Positions 1 through 7,962 of a stretch of 48,238 bases of DNA are shown piece after piece; within the stretch, counting starts at the first letter, position 1, and each line of letters opens with the position of its first letter. The notes under the pieces are model-generated. The model had not been told where the DNA came from, searched no databases, and saw nothing but the letters and a program-made list of their open reading frames with translations. A program made the translations under genes and the position numbers. Source of the DNA: Flavobacterium psychrophilum (GTDB lineage: Bacteria; Bacteroidota; Bacteroidia; Flavobacteriales; Flavobacteriaceae); contig CALPPS020000009.1 in assembly GCA_943325515.2 (NCBI GenBank), forward strand, positions 1 through 48,238, written 5' to 3'.

Positions 1-1136
1 ACAATATTCATTCCTGCCATCAAATTGATTTCGATAACATCAATGGCTTTTTCAGAATTTAACCTTGCTTCTTCTACATCTATTTCTATAAATTCGTCAA
101 TTCCTTTAACTAGCGAATGTGTTAACCGTTCTTGAACCGAATCATTTCGCCAAGCAGCAATTTCTTTTTCATTCGCTTTAAAATCGCCTTTGAAACTTTC
201 GGCCAAATCCAATAATCGTTCGGTAGCATCTTCTCTTCTGTTTAAAAGAACATCTTCAACGTGTTCTAATAAAGTTTTGTCGATTTCATCATAAATCTCC
301 AACATTTCTGGATTTACGATCCCCATAGTCATCCCGTTTTTAATAGCGTGATAAAGAAAAGCAGAATGCATAGCTTCTCGCACTTTATCATTTCCACGAA
401 ATGAAAACGAAACATTACTAACGCCACCAGAAACGCCTGCAAAAGGCAAATTTTCGCGTATCCATTTAGTAGCTCGGAAAAAATCTAAAGCGTTTAATTT
501 ATGTTCTTCCATTCCCGTTGCAACGGGGAAAATATTCGGGTCGAAAATGATATCTTCTGCTGGAAAATAAACTTCATTTACCAAAATCTCATAACTTCTT
601 TTACAGATTTCTATTCGACGTTCGTAATTATCGGCTTGACCTTTTTCATCAAAAGCCATGACAATTACCGCTGCACCGTATCTTTTAATCAACTTAGCGT
701 GATGAATAAATGCAGCTTCACCTTCTTTCAATGAAATAGAATTAACTATACCTTTTCCTTGTACTACTTTCAATCCCGCTTCGATGATTTCCCATTTGGA
801 ACTGTCAATCATCACTGGAACACGAGCAATATCTGGTTCAGCGGCAATTAAGTTTAAGAATCTTGTCATGGCATACACGCCATCCAACATTCCTTCATCC
901 ATATTGACATCGATGATTTGTGCGCCACCTTCTACTTGATCACGAGCGACAGAAAGTGCTTCGTCATATTGTTCTTCTTTTATTAAGCGAAGGAATTTTC
1001 GTGAACCGGTAACGTTCGTTCGTTCACCTACGTTAATAAAATTAGTTTCAGGAGTTACAACTAAAGGTTCGAGTCCTGACAACTTTAAATAGTTGTTGGT
1101 TATTGGTTGTTGGTTGTTGGTAATATCAATACCCAT
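1..1136 (-). CDS. metH: Cobalamin-dependent methionine synthase, large part (partial)
   Basis: This is the N-terminal part of the second half of split MetH; the reading frame is open through the left edge, so the cobalamin- and SAM-binding modules lie outside. It transfers the methyl group of methyltetrahydrofolate to homocysteine via B12. About 378 residues are visible and correspond to the pterin-binding domain: a [12 protein letters not shown] block near residues 36-47, then [11 protein letters not shown] and [12 protein letters not shown] motifs. I placed the start at the ATG at 1136, two bases after the stop of the upstream gene. The first 15 or so residues ([15 protein letters not shown]) are encoded by a GGTTGTT-type repeat and look added rather than ancestral; [10 protein letters not shown] starts the recognisable protein. 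It is co-directional with the homocysteine-methyltransferase half at 1568-2545 and probably shares its SAM-I riboswitch. Confidence 0.95.
   Translation of the reverse strand, partial: MGIDITNNQQPITNNYLKLSGLEPLVVTPETNFINVGERTNVTGSRKFLRLIKEEQYDEALSVARDQVEGGAQIIDVNMDEGMLDGVYAMTRFLNLIAAEPDIARVPVMIDSSKWEIIEAGLKVVQGKGIVNSISLKEGEAAFIHHAKLIKRYGAAVIVMAFDEKGQADNYERRIEICKRSYEILVNEVYFPAEDIIFDPNIFPVATGMEEHKLNALDFFRATKWIRENLPFAGVSGGVSNVSFSFRGNDKVREAMHSAFLYHAIKNGMTMGIVNPEMLEIYDEIDKTLLEHVEDVLLNRREDATERLLDLAESFKGDFKANEKEIAAWRNDSVQERLTHSLVKGIDEFIEIDVEEARLNSEKAIDVIEINLMAGMNI
1093..1120. repeat. GGTTGTT/GGTTATT word repeat inside the metH 5' end
   Basis: The top strand holds successive copies of the 7-base word GGTTGTT with one GGTTATT variant. 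It lies within the first codons of the large metH part and encodes its Asn/Gln-rich N-terminus. The same word recurs at 1506-1517 on the other side of the four-helix-bundle gene, so the two copies bracket it. Confidence 0.8.
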
Positions 1137-1138
1137 AA

Positions 1139-1492
1139 TTATATTTTTTTGTAATAATTGATAAATCCATTTAACAATTTCTTACTTGTTTGAATTTGAT
1201 TAAAAATAACAGTAAAATTATTTTCATCAATATATTTTTGATCCAATGCTAAATAACATTGTGTTTCTAACTCATATAAAGAGCCTCTTGAAATATGCAA
1301 AAAATTAATCGTGTCTTTGGCTGTTTGACGACCACAACCTTCTGCTATATTAGACGGAACGGAAACGGCACATCTTCTCATTTGATTCACCAAACCAAAA
1401 ATTTCTTCTTTGGGAAAAGCTTTAGTTGCATCATAAATCAAATTAGCTAGTTTCCTAGTTTCAACCCAAACATCTAATTTTATATATTCCAT
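1139..1492 (-). CDS. Four helix bundle protein (23S rRNA-intervening-sequence family)
   Basis: A 117-residue protein of the PF05635/TIGR02436 family. Recognisable blocks are the N-terminal [22 protein letters not shown], split here by reading, with the central [11 protein letters not shown] and [15 protein letters not shown] blocks that mark this family. Members are encoded in 23S rRNA intervening sequences or as stand-alone genes and are predicted four-helix bundles that pentamerise; the molecular role is unknown. The same fold is used by Avd, the accessory protein of diversity-generating retroelements, but no reverse transcriptase is seen here. The gene sits between the two metH genes, ends two bases before the start of the second, and is flanked by GGTTGTT-type repeats on both sides, which suggests it arrived as a small insertion. 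The start ATG at 1492 fits the family length. Confidence 0.9.
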   Translation of the reverse strand: MEYIKLDVWVETRKLANLIYDATKAFPKEEIFGLVNQMRRCAVSVPSNIAEGCGRQTAKDTINFLHISRGSLYELETQCYLALDQKYIDENNFTVIFNQIQTSKKLLNGFINYYKKI

Positions 1493-1505
1493 CTTTTTTG
1501 TTTTT

Positions 1506-1567
1506 GGTTGTTGGTTGATATTTGTTTGATTTCAATCTATCAACCAATAACTATCAACTATCAACCC
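1506..1567. repeat. GGTTGTT / TATCAACC repeats flanking the four-helix-bundle gene
   Basis: Between the metH small-part stop and the four-helix-bundle start lies GGTTGTTGGTTGATA (1506-1520), a 10-base inverted copy TATCAACCAA (1538-1547) of TTGGTTGATA (1511-1520), and two more TATCAAC words up to 1567. The direct words match those at 1093-1120. No promoter-like sequence is evident. It may be the boundary of the inserted gene or a word-repeat spacer like others in this window. Confidence 0.75.
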
Positions 1568-2545
1568 TTAAACTTTCCTTGGTTTAAACTCTTTCGCTAC
1601 ATCAGCAATTGCTTTGATATGTTCGGGTGTTGTCCCACAGCAACCACCGATAATATTCACTAAATTATCTTGTAAATATTCTTTAATTAACGCTTGCATT
1701 TCAAGTGGTGTTTGGTCATATTGCCCAAAAGCATTAGGTAACCCAGCATTTGGATGTGCGGAAATATTGAGTTGGGTGTTCATGGCCAACCTTTTCAAGT
1801 AGGGCTTTAATTGGTCAGCTCCAAGAGCACAATTGAACCCTATACTTAATAAATTAATATGCTGAATTGAAATTAAAAATGCTTCCACAGTTTGCCCAGA
1901 AAGTGTTCTTCCCGAAGCATCGGTAATTGTTCCTGAAACCATAACTGGAATGTCAAGATTGCGTTCTTCTTTTACTTCTTCGATAGCGAATAATGCGGCT
2001 TTGGCGTTTAAAGTATCAAAGATTGTTTCTACTAAAAGTACATCACAACCTCCATCAATTAAAGCTTCTACTTGTTGTTTGTAGGCAATTCGTAAATCAT
2101 CAAAAGTTACCGCACGAAATCCTGGATCATTTACATCGGGTGACATAGATGCTGTTCGGTTTGTTGGTCCAATGGAACCTGCAACGAAACGAGGTTTATC
2201 AGTGAATTCGTCTGCAACTAGGCGAGCAATTTTAGCTGATTCAAAATTTAATTCATAGACTAAATCCTCTAAATGATAATCGGCCATACCTATAGTCGTA
2301 CCAGAGAAAGTATTGGTCTCTACAATATCGGCACCCGCTTGAAAATACAAACGATGGACTTGTTTTACGGCTTCGGGCTGTGTGATGGAAAGTAAATCAT
2401 TATTTCCTTTTAATGGATGAGGGAAATCTTTAAACCGTTCGCCACGAAAATCTTCTTCGGAAAAATTATTTCTTTGTAACATAGTACCCATGGCTCCATC
2501 GAGCACGAGAATTCTTTGTTTTATAGCTTCTTGAATTTTTGACAT
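1568..2545 (-). CDS. metH: Methionine synthase, homocysteine S-methyltransferase part
   Basis: A 325-residue homocysteine-binding module of split B12-dependent methionine synthase. The LDGAMGTML motif is at residues 15-23; the three zinc-binding cysteines are seen as Cys239 (GFNCALG) and Cys302-Cys303 (GGCCGTT). The length equals the N-terminal module of a single-chain MetH, and the protein ends right after the CC motif, so it must work with the pterin/cobalamin half encoded by the downstream gene. This is a split gene, not a frameshift: each half has its own start and stop, and another gene lies between. The ATG at 2545 is preceded by a long leader with a SAM-I riboswitch, so expression should fall when SAM is abundant. 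A palindrome, CAACTTTTAAAGTTG on the coding strand, lies at 2559-2573 just before the start. Confidence 0.95.
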   Translation of the reverse strand: MSKIQEAIKQRILVLDGAMGTMLQRNNFSEEDFRGERFKDFPHPLKGNNDLLSITQPEAVKQVHRLYFQAGADIVETNTFSGTTIGMADYHLEDLVYELNFESAKIARLVADEFTDKPRFVAGSIGPTNRTASMSPDVNDPGFRAVTFDDLRIAYKQQVEALIDGGCDVLLVETIFDTLNAKAALFAIEEVKEERNLDIPVMVSGTITDASGRTLSGQTVEAFLISIQHINLLSIGFNCALGADQLKPYLKRLAMNTQLNISAHPNAGLPNAFGQYDQTPLEMQALIKEYLQDNLVNIIGGCCGTTPEHIKAIADVAKEFKPRKV

Positions 2546-2617
2546 ATAAATTGTATCAACTTTAAAAGTTGTTGTTTTTTAATTATATGTTATCGTGAAA
2601 GGGAGAAGAATTCTCGG

Positions 2618-2730
2618 GTTATCTGTTCGGATACTGAACAAGTTCAGCACTCGGTAGAATGTAGCACCTTCTTTTGTCAAAGGGTTGCTAAGCTTTCATC
2701 GGGTCTAATCCCTCCAGCTTTCGTGATAAC
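2618..2730 (-). promoter_or_regulatory. SAM-I (S-box) riboswitch aptamer for metH
   Basis: Read on the minus strand, the leader contains the S-box core in order: P1 5' strand GTTATC (2730-2725), GCTGGAGGGATTAGACCC, GATGAAAGCTTAGCAACC, a GGTGCTA...TACC stem, a GCTGAACTTGTTCAG stem, and the closing AGATAAC (2624-2618). These are the invariant elements of Rfam SAM (RF00162): the kink-turn GGAGGGA, the CCCGATGAAA core and the GCAACC strand. It lies about 70 nt upstream of the metH start. There is no U-run terminator after it, so the output is probably not classic transcription termination. Confidence 0.92.
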
Positions 2731-2753
2731 AAACAATATGTTTAAGAACATGG

Positions 2754-2784
2754 CAAAGTAAAGGCATAGAATTTTAATTTGCAA
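2754..2784 (-). promoter_or_regulatory. Candidate promoter of the metH leader
   Basis: On the minus strand a TTG (2784-2782) is followed about 20 nt later by TTACTTTG (2761-2754), one base off the Bacteroidota -7 consensus TAnnTTTG. A start about 7 nt downstream would place the SAM-I aptamer some 15 nt into the transcript. Confidence 0.4.
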
Positions 2785-2843
2785 GAGTTTTTTTTGATTT
2801 TAATTTTAAACTAGAGTGATGTTATAAAAAAAACAGATAATAA

Positions 2844-2873
2844 TTTGCAATTCAATTTGATTTTATACATTTG
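2844..2873 (+). promoter_or_regulatory. Promoter of metK
   Basis: TTTG at 2844-2847 and TACATTTG at 2866-2873 (exact TAnnTTTG), separated by 18 nt, match the Bacteroidota sigma-ABfr promoter. Transcription would begin near 2880, a few bases before the candidate SAM-II aptamer. Confidence 0.6.
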
Positions 2874-2883
2874 CATTTGAAAT

Positions 2884-2980
2884 TAAGAGGAGAAATTTGT
2901 ACTGATTGCAACCTCTATTCTAGCTTGAATCTTTTATGAGATTCTGAAACAAGTTCAGAATAAAAAAATGCTAAAGCAGA
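2884..2980 (+). promoter_or_regulatory. Probable SAM-II riboswitch for metK
   Basis: AGAGG (2886-2890) pairs with CCTCT (2912-2916) as P1. Its loop holds AAATTTG and ATTGCA, the places where SAM-II (RF00521) has GAUUUG and UUGCA. Downstream comes GCTAAA (2970-2975) and then CAG (2977-2979), which can pair with CTG (2902-2904) in the P1 loop, giving the SAM-II pseudoknot with its conserved GCUAAA strand. Two extra hairpins, GAATCT/AGATTC (2927-2944) and CTGAA/TTCAG (2944-2958), fill the connecting segment, so this would be a long-linker variant. The position at the start of the metK transcript supports the call. It is based on pattern memory, not a covariance search. Confidence 0.68.
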
Positions 2981-3051
2981 AACTCTACTTTAGCTTTCCA
3001 AGCAATCCTCTTTTTGTCGAATACATTAATTTTAAACTAAAATATATAGTT

Positions 3052-4302
3052 ATGGCTTATTTATTTACGTCTGAGTCTGTTAGTGAAGGACATCCAGACA
3101 AAGTAGCTGATCAAATTTCAGATGCATTAATTGACAATTTTCTAGCGTTTGATGCTGAGTCAAAAGTAGCTTGTGAAACATTGGTAACTACAGGTCAAGT
3201 AATTCTTGCTGGGGAAGTAAAATCAAGCACATATCTTGATGTACAACAAATTGCAAGAGAAGTAATTAGAAAAATTGGTTACACCAAAAGTGAGTATATG
3301 TTTGAAGCTGATTCGTGTGGTGTTTTATCTGCAATTCATGAGCAATCTGCCGATATTAATCAAGGAGTTGATAGAGCAAGTAAAGAAGAACAAGGAGCAG
3401 GTGACCAAGGAATGATGTTTGGTTATGCCACAAATGAAACAGAAAATTATATGCCATTGGCTTTGGACTTGTCTCACGCTTTGTTAATTGAATTAGCCAA
3501 TTTAAGAAGAGAAAATAATGAAATTAAATACCTTCGTCCTGATGCAAAATCTCAAGTTACTTTAGAATATTCTGATGATAACAAACCAGTTCGAATTGAT
3601 GCTATCGTGATTTCGACACAGCATGATGATTTTGCAGCCGAAGCTGAAATGTTAGCCAAAATCAAAAGCGATTTAGTATCTATTTTAATTCCGAGAATTA
3701 AAGCGAAATATCCTCAATACGCTCATTTATTCAACGATAACATAACTTATCACATTAATCCAACCGGAAAATTCGTTATTGGTGGACCACATGGAGATAC
3801 TGGTTTGACGGGAAGAAAAATTATTGTGGATACTTATGGTGGAAAAGGAGCTCATGGTGGTGGCGCTTTCTCTGGAAAAGACCCTTCAAAAGTAGACCGT
3901 TCTGCTGCATATGCTACACGACATATTGCTAAAAACTTGGTTGCTGCTGGACTTTGTGAAGAGGTTTTAGTTCAAGTTTCATATGCGATTGGAGTAGCGA
4001 AACCAACATCTATCAACGTTGTAACTTATGGTACTTCAAAAGTGAATTTGACTGATGGAGAAATCAGCAAAAAAGTGGAAAGTATTTTTGATATGCGCCC
4101 ATACTTTATTGAGCAAAGATTAAAATTAAGAAATCCTATTTATAGCGAAACCGCAGCTTATGGTCACATGGGAAGAACTCCTGAAACGGTAACCAAAACA
4201 TTTACCTTGCCAAATGGTGCTCCAAAAACAGTAACTGTAGAATTATTTACTTGGGAGAAATTAGATTTTGTAGAAAATGTGAAATCAGCTTTTGGATTAT
4301 AA
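3052..4302 (+). CDS. metK: S-adenosylmethionine synthetase
   Basis: A 416-residue MAT enzyme that makes SAM from methionine and ATP in the cytoplasm. Motifs include [13 protein letters not shown] near the N-terminus, [12 protein letters not shown] in the first third, and [19 protein letters not shown] in the second half; these carry the ATP, metal and catalytic residues of the family. An upstream in-frame ATG at 2968 would add 28 residues unlike any MetK and would translate the riboswitch strand GCTAAAG, so the ATG at 3052 ([10 protein letters not shown]) is chosen. The leader from about 2880 to 3051 carries a probable SAM-II riboswitch, giving feedback by the product. It is divergent from metH, so making and using methionine/SAM are controlled from one intergenic region. 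Confidence 0.97.
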   Translation: MAYLFTSESVSEGHPDKVADQISDALIDNFLAFDAESKVACETLVTTGQVILAGEVKSSTYLDVQQIAREVIRKIGYTKSEYMFEADSCGVLSAIHEQSADINQGVDRASKEEQGAGDQGMMFGYATNETENYMPLALDLSHALLIELANLRRENNEIKYLRPDAKSQVTLEYSDDNKPVRIDAIVISTQHDDFAAEAEMLAKIKSDLVSILIPRIKAKYPQYAHLFNDNITYHINPTGKFVIGGPHGDTGLTGRKIIVDTYGGKGAHGGGAFSGKDPSKVDRSAAYATRHIAKNLVAAGLCEEVLVQVSYAIGVAKPTSINVVTYGTSKVNLTDGEISKKVESIFDMRPYFIEQRLKLRNPIYSETAAYGHMGRTPETVTKTFTLPNGAPKTVTVELFTWEKLDFVENVKSAFGL

Positions 4303-4323
4303 AAATCCAGAACTCCTATTCAT

Positions 4324-4352
4324 AAAAAATCCTGCTTATTGCGGGATTTTTA
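4324..4352. terminator. Bidirectional terminator, metK / outer-membrane receptor
   Basis: AAAAATCCTGC and GCGGGATTTTT form a strong hairpin with a short loop, with A- and T-runs at both ends, between two convergent genes. Confidence 0.85.
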
Positions 4353-4354
4353 TT

Positions 4355-7084
4355 TTATAAATTATATTTCAAACTGAAAATTATATAACGTGGTTGGACT
4401 CTGTACTGTGATGTTCTGACAATATTCTGGTTGAAACTATCGTCATTTAATGAAGTTGTATTGAGCAAATTAGTTCCTGATATTTTGTATTCAAAATGAC
4501 TATCTTTTGTTTTTTGATAAATTAAACTGGCTGAAAGAAAATCATATTCATTCTCTGTAGTTCTATCGTTATTGTAATAATGGTAAAACTCATATTCGGA
4601 AACAAAAGAGAAACTTTTCAAGAAAAAATAATCTAATTTCACAAAAGGTTTGTCTGTATAAAAAGTATTGCCTTGGTACTCATTAATCATATAATTATAA
4701 CCCAATTCGATGTTAGGTAGTTTTTTAAAATTGGTAGAAAATTCTATAGTGTAATTCTGTGTGAAACTTTCATTGGTAATGGCAATATCAGAATTCGTTT
4801 GTTGATTAAACTGTAGGTTATTGAATTTTGACCAATTAACATTTGCACTAAAAGATGCTTTATAAAATCTCGCAAAAGATCTACCATAACTTCCCATAGC
4901 AGAAAAATTTTCATCTGCAAAATTTGAATTAATAGGTGATGACGTTTGATTTACCCCATCAAAACGGAAACGTGATTTCACCGCATCAACTGTTCTTGAA
5001 TACGTTGCATAGGCAAAAATATTCTCGAAATTGAACATGTTGTATTTAAAATAGCGCAATGAATGGGATTGAATGGTAGCGTTTTCTAATAATCTGTTTC
5101 CTTTTGACAAGCTGTTATAACTATTTAATACATAACCTTCGGCTAGTTTATTAATATCTGTAAAATTATTAGTGAAACTGAAATTATACGTCAAAGTTTC
5201 TGCTTTTTTAATTTGATATAACACAAACAAATCGGGTAAAAATCTACTAAAATTTAATTTATAATCTGTACCTAATTGTTGGTTATTCATTGAATAGTTA
5301 TGCGCACTAAGACCTGGAGTGAAAGTAAATTTTCCTGATAAAATCTTATAATGCAATCCAAGGAAAGCATCGTTAAACCTATAGTTTACATCATTGGTAT
5401 TGCTATCGTCATTTAAATCATTCGTTGCTCCATTATCCAAAATTTGATAGATATAGGAATTGAAACTTTGACAGGAATTGGTATTTCCAAGGGTTATATT
5501 GATATTGCTTTTTGGCGTTATCATATAATAATAATCGAATTTTGTTTCCAACTTATTGGTATTTACAAAACGGTTTTGATTGATATTGTTTCTGTTTTGT
5601 CCTGTAACATAACCCGAAAAATTAAAAGGCTGAGTTGCTAAATTGGCATTGTAAAATGGATCTTCATCTTGATATAAATGTTGAGATTCAAAGGCAAAAA
5701 CATTTTTCTCGGAAGCGGTGTAGTAAAAACTCAAGTTCTGATTTACTGAATTTGGTGCTTGTTTTTTTGCCGTATTAATATTTTCTGAATTTGAATTGGT
5801 AGTTATAATAGTTTCTCTTAGCAGCAAATTTACTTCATCTTGTTTGGATAATTTTCCGAGAATATCATAGTCAAATTGAAATTTAGTACTTGGTTTATAG
5901 CTTGAACTTAATTTAAATAATCCTAAACTATTCTTTTGATGTGACGCTTCTTGACGCTTTTCTGTTGAAGCAATATCTGATGAATTGGGCTGAAGATAAT
6001 TGGTTTTGGTTTTGGTTTCTATATCGGTAATTGATGAAGAAAAAATACCAAATCCGCTCAAACTCCATGCTTTTGTTGGGTTATACGAAAAGTTTGTTGC
6101 GCCAAATTTGGTTTCAATTTCTTTAGCTCTGTTATTTCGTAATAATGAAATTCCCAAATCATTGGAAGAAACATTAAAACTAGAACCACCTTTTCCCATC
6201 ATACTTCTAAAACCCCCTGTGAATTTGAAATAATCTTGAGTTGTTAATGGCAGTTCACCTATATTATTAAAATTGCTTATAATATTGATGCTGTATTTTG
6301 GACTGTAATAAAACAATTTCGGATTTATAATATATCGCTCCGCTTTTCCTTTATCATCAATTCCGCCGCCAGCAGTCATATCACCAAACCAAAAGTTTTT
6401 CTTGCCATCTTTTAGTTTAATGTTCATTGCTACATTATCCTGATTATTTTCAACCCCTTTTAGAATAGAATTTTCGTTGTAGTTGCGTAATACTTGAATT
6501 TTATCAATAGCATCAGCAGGAATATTTTTAACACCAAGTTTAGTATCTCCATCAAAAAAATCTTTACCTTCTACCATTAATTTGGTGACTTTTTTACCTT
6601 CTACTTCTACTTCGCCATCAGCATTTACTTCAACTCCCGGTAATTTTTTCAAAACATCCTCTAACTTTCTTTCGGTTCCTGTTTTAAAAGAATCAGCATT
6701 GTAAACTATGGTATCCCCTTTTATAGAAACGGGCATTTCGCGAACAATCTCAACGCCTTCAAGTTCAATTCCGCCACTTTCCATCGTGATGTTTTGGGTA
6801 ATGTTTGCTGTTTGAGTTGTAACTATTATCTCTTTATTTTGCATCCCGAGATAACTTAACTTAACAGAATAAGTCGTATTTGACTTTAGATTGAGTACAA
6901 ATTTCCCTTTGTCATTTGTAATAGCATAAGCATCCATGGCTTTGGAAGTCTGGTTCATTGCCATGATATTTGCCATTTCGAGAGGTAATTTACTGCTGTC
7001 CTGAATTACACCTTCAAAACGGATATTTTGAGCATAGGAAATTATTGAAAATAAAAAGAAGAGAAGAATCGAAGTTTTTTTCAT
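4355..7084 (-). CDS. Outer-membrane beta-barrel protein, TonB-receptor-like
   Basis: A 909-residue secreted protein starting MKKTSILLFFLFSIISYAQ, a signal peptide. A CarboxypepD_reg-like domain follows (about residues 20-110), then a plug-like region containing LEDVLKKLPGVEVNADGEVEVEGK, here mentioned only by its LPGVEV core, and a long beta-rich barrel of the outer membrane beta-barrel family (PF14905 type) ending in an aromatic-containing strand (FSLKYNL). It lies at the outer membrane; the substrate is unknown. A further upstream in-frame start at 7141 would overlap the preceding GLPGLI gene and put 19 odd residues before the signal peptide, so 7084 is used. It is the last gene of a leftward set with two GLPGLI-family genes, a common Bacteroidota arrangement. 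Confidence 0.88.
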   Translation of the reverse strand: MKKTSILLFFLFSIISYAQNIRFEGVIQDSSKLPLEMANIMAMNQTSKAMDAYAITNDKGKFVLNLKSNTTYSVKLSYLGMQNKEIIVTTQTANITQNITMESGGIELEGVEIVREMPVSIKGDTIVYNADSFKTGTERKLEDVLKKLPGVEVNADGEVEVEGKKVTKLMVEGKDFFDGDTKLGVKNIPADAIDKIQVLRNYNENSILKGVENNQDNVAMNIKLKDGKKNFWFGDMTAGGGIDDKGKAERYIINPKLFYYSPKYSINIISNFNNIGELPLTTQDYFKFTGGFRSMMGKGGSSFNVSSNDLGISLLRNNRAKEIETKFGATNFSYNPTKAWSLSGFGIFSSSITDIETKTKTNYLQPNSSDIASTEKRQEASHQKNSLGLFKLSSSYKPSTKFQFDYDILGKLSKQDEVNLLLRETIITTNSNSENINTAKKQAPNSVNQNLSFYYTASEKNVFAFESQHLYQDEDPFYNANLATQPFNFSGYVTGQNRNNINQNRFVNTNKLETKFDYYYMITPKSNINITLGNTNSCQSFNSYIYQILDNGATNDLNDDSNTNDVNYRFNDAFLGLHYKILSGKFTFTPGLSAHNYSMNNQQLGTDYKLNFSRFLPDLFVLYQIKKAETLTYNFSFTNNFTDINKLAEGYVLNSYNSLSKGNRLLENATIQSHSLRYFKYNMFNFENIFAYATYSRTVDAVKSRFRFDGVNQTSSPINSNFADENFSAMGSYGRSFARFYKASFSANVNWSKFNNLQFNQQTNSDIAITNESFTQNYTIEFSTNFKKLPNIELGYNYMINEYQGNTFYTDKPFVKLDYFFLKSFSFVSEYEFYHYYNNDRTTENEYDFLSASLIYQKTKDSHFEYKISGTNLLNTTSLNDDSFNQNIVRTSQYRVQPRYIIFSLKYNL

Positions 7085-7109
7085 GATTTTATCTGTGATA
7101 AACATAGGA

Positions 7110-7949
7110 TTAATTTTTGAAAATAATAACCCCATCTTCATCTTTCATACTGTCTGTTTTCTTTTTTTCGATTTCATCAAATTTCATTTGAGTCACTTTT
7201 TCACCTGAATTTGGTACTTTTATTTTTGATTTCTCTTTGTTGCTTAAGATCACTTTAGAGCAAAGAATAATGTTATCTTCTTCGTTAATTTCTAGAATTA
7301 ATCCAGGTAAACCCCAATAATTATTTGGTCCAAAACTCACAGGTATTTCAGGAGTGTACCATGCAATAATTACTTTGTCTTTGGGTTCTTCCATTTTAAA
7401 CAAAGCTGGTTTGGTTTCTTCTTTTTTTAGAAATTTTTTGTACTCTTCTTTTTGCTTTTCTGTAACTTGAATAAGAAGTTCGGCTTTAAAACAATTGTAT
7501 TCTCCTATTTTTTTGGTTTCGTCAACTAGTTTCCAATCTGGTTTTTCAAGTGGCTCTTCGATTAAAAATTCTTTACCGAAGATTTCATCTTCAACTCTAC
7601 TTTTTTTGTCTTTTAGATTAAGATATTTTTTTCCTCCTCCAGATATAGAAACAGAAATTACCATACCGCTGGATGGCGTTTCTGGCTTTCCGAGTTCTTG
7701 TTGTACTTCATAAAGACTTTCCACTTTATTAAAAGTTAACAGATACTTTTTTTCTGTTGCTTTTTTCATAGCATCCTGCCAAGCTTTTTCGAATTCGGGA
7801 TTTGAAGCCTCTTTATTTTCAGAGCTTAATTTTTCAACTTTTTCTTTAATAATTCTTTTCGAAAAATAGTCCGCTTTCCCTTGAAAATCTTGAGCATTAA
7901 GCCCAAAACAAATAAAAACAAAATGAAATAGTAAGATATGTTTTCTCAT
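7110..7949 (-). CDS. GLPGLI family protein
   Basis: A 279-residue secreted protein with an N-terminal signal peptide (cleavage likely after GLNAQ) and the name-giving motif WGLPGLILEI, GLPGLI being residues 213-218 (TIGR01200). The middle is rich in Lys and Glu. The function of the family is not known; members in Bacteroidota are often linked to TonB-dependent or outer-membrane barrel genes, as here, where it lies 25 nt upstream of one. It is a paralogue of the next gene upstream (7963-8868): both share the AWYTPEIPV...GP..YWGLPGLILE arrangement and the ILCSKV block. Confidence 0.93.
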   Translation of the reverse strand: MRKHILLFHFVFICFGLNAQDFQGKADYFSKRIIKEKVEKLSSENKEASNPEFEKAWQDAMKKATEKKYLLTFNKVESLYEVQQELGKPETPSSGMVISVSISGGGKKYLNLKDKKSRVEDEIFGKEFLIEEPLEKPDWKLVDETKKIGEYNCFKAELLIQVTEKQKEEYKKFLKKEETKPALFKMEEPKDKVIIAWYTPEIPVSFGPNNYWGLPGLILEINEEDNIILCSKVILSNKEKSKIKVPNSGEKVTQMKFDEIEKKKTDSMKDEDGVIIFKN

Positions 7950-7962
7950 GTTTTAAACAGAA

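Noticed and set aside
1139..1492. Diversity-generating retroelement accessory gene (Avd)
   Set aside because: The fold family is shared, but no reverse transcriptase, template repeat or variable repeat was seen nearby.
1093..1567. CRISPR-like repeat array
   Set aside because: The words are 7-10 bases, contiguous and partly inverted, with no uniform spacers and no cas genes.
1139..2545. metH read as one gene broken by frameshift or insertion
   Set aside because: Each half has a complete start and stop and the domain border is clean; split MetH is known in Flavobacteria, so the split itself is not damage.
2559..2573. Terminator at the CAACTTTTAAAGTTG palindrome before metH
   Set aside because: It is AT-rich, only seven base pairs and lacks a following T-run.
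2968..3051. N-terminal extension of MetK from the ATG at 2968
   Set aside because: The 28 extra residues do not resemble MetK and would be translated from the riboswitch strand; the ATG at 3052 matches the family.
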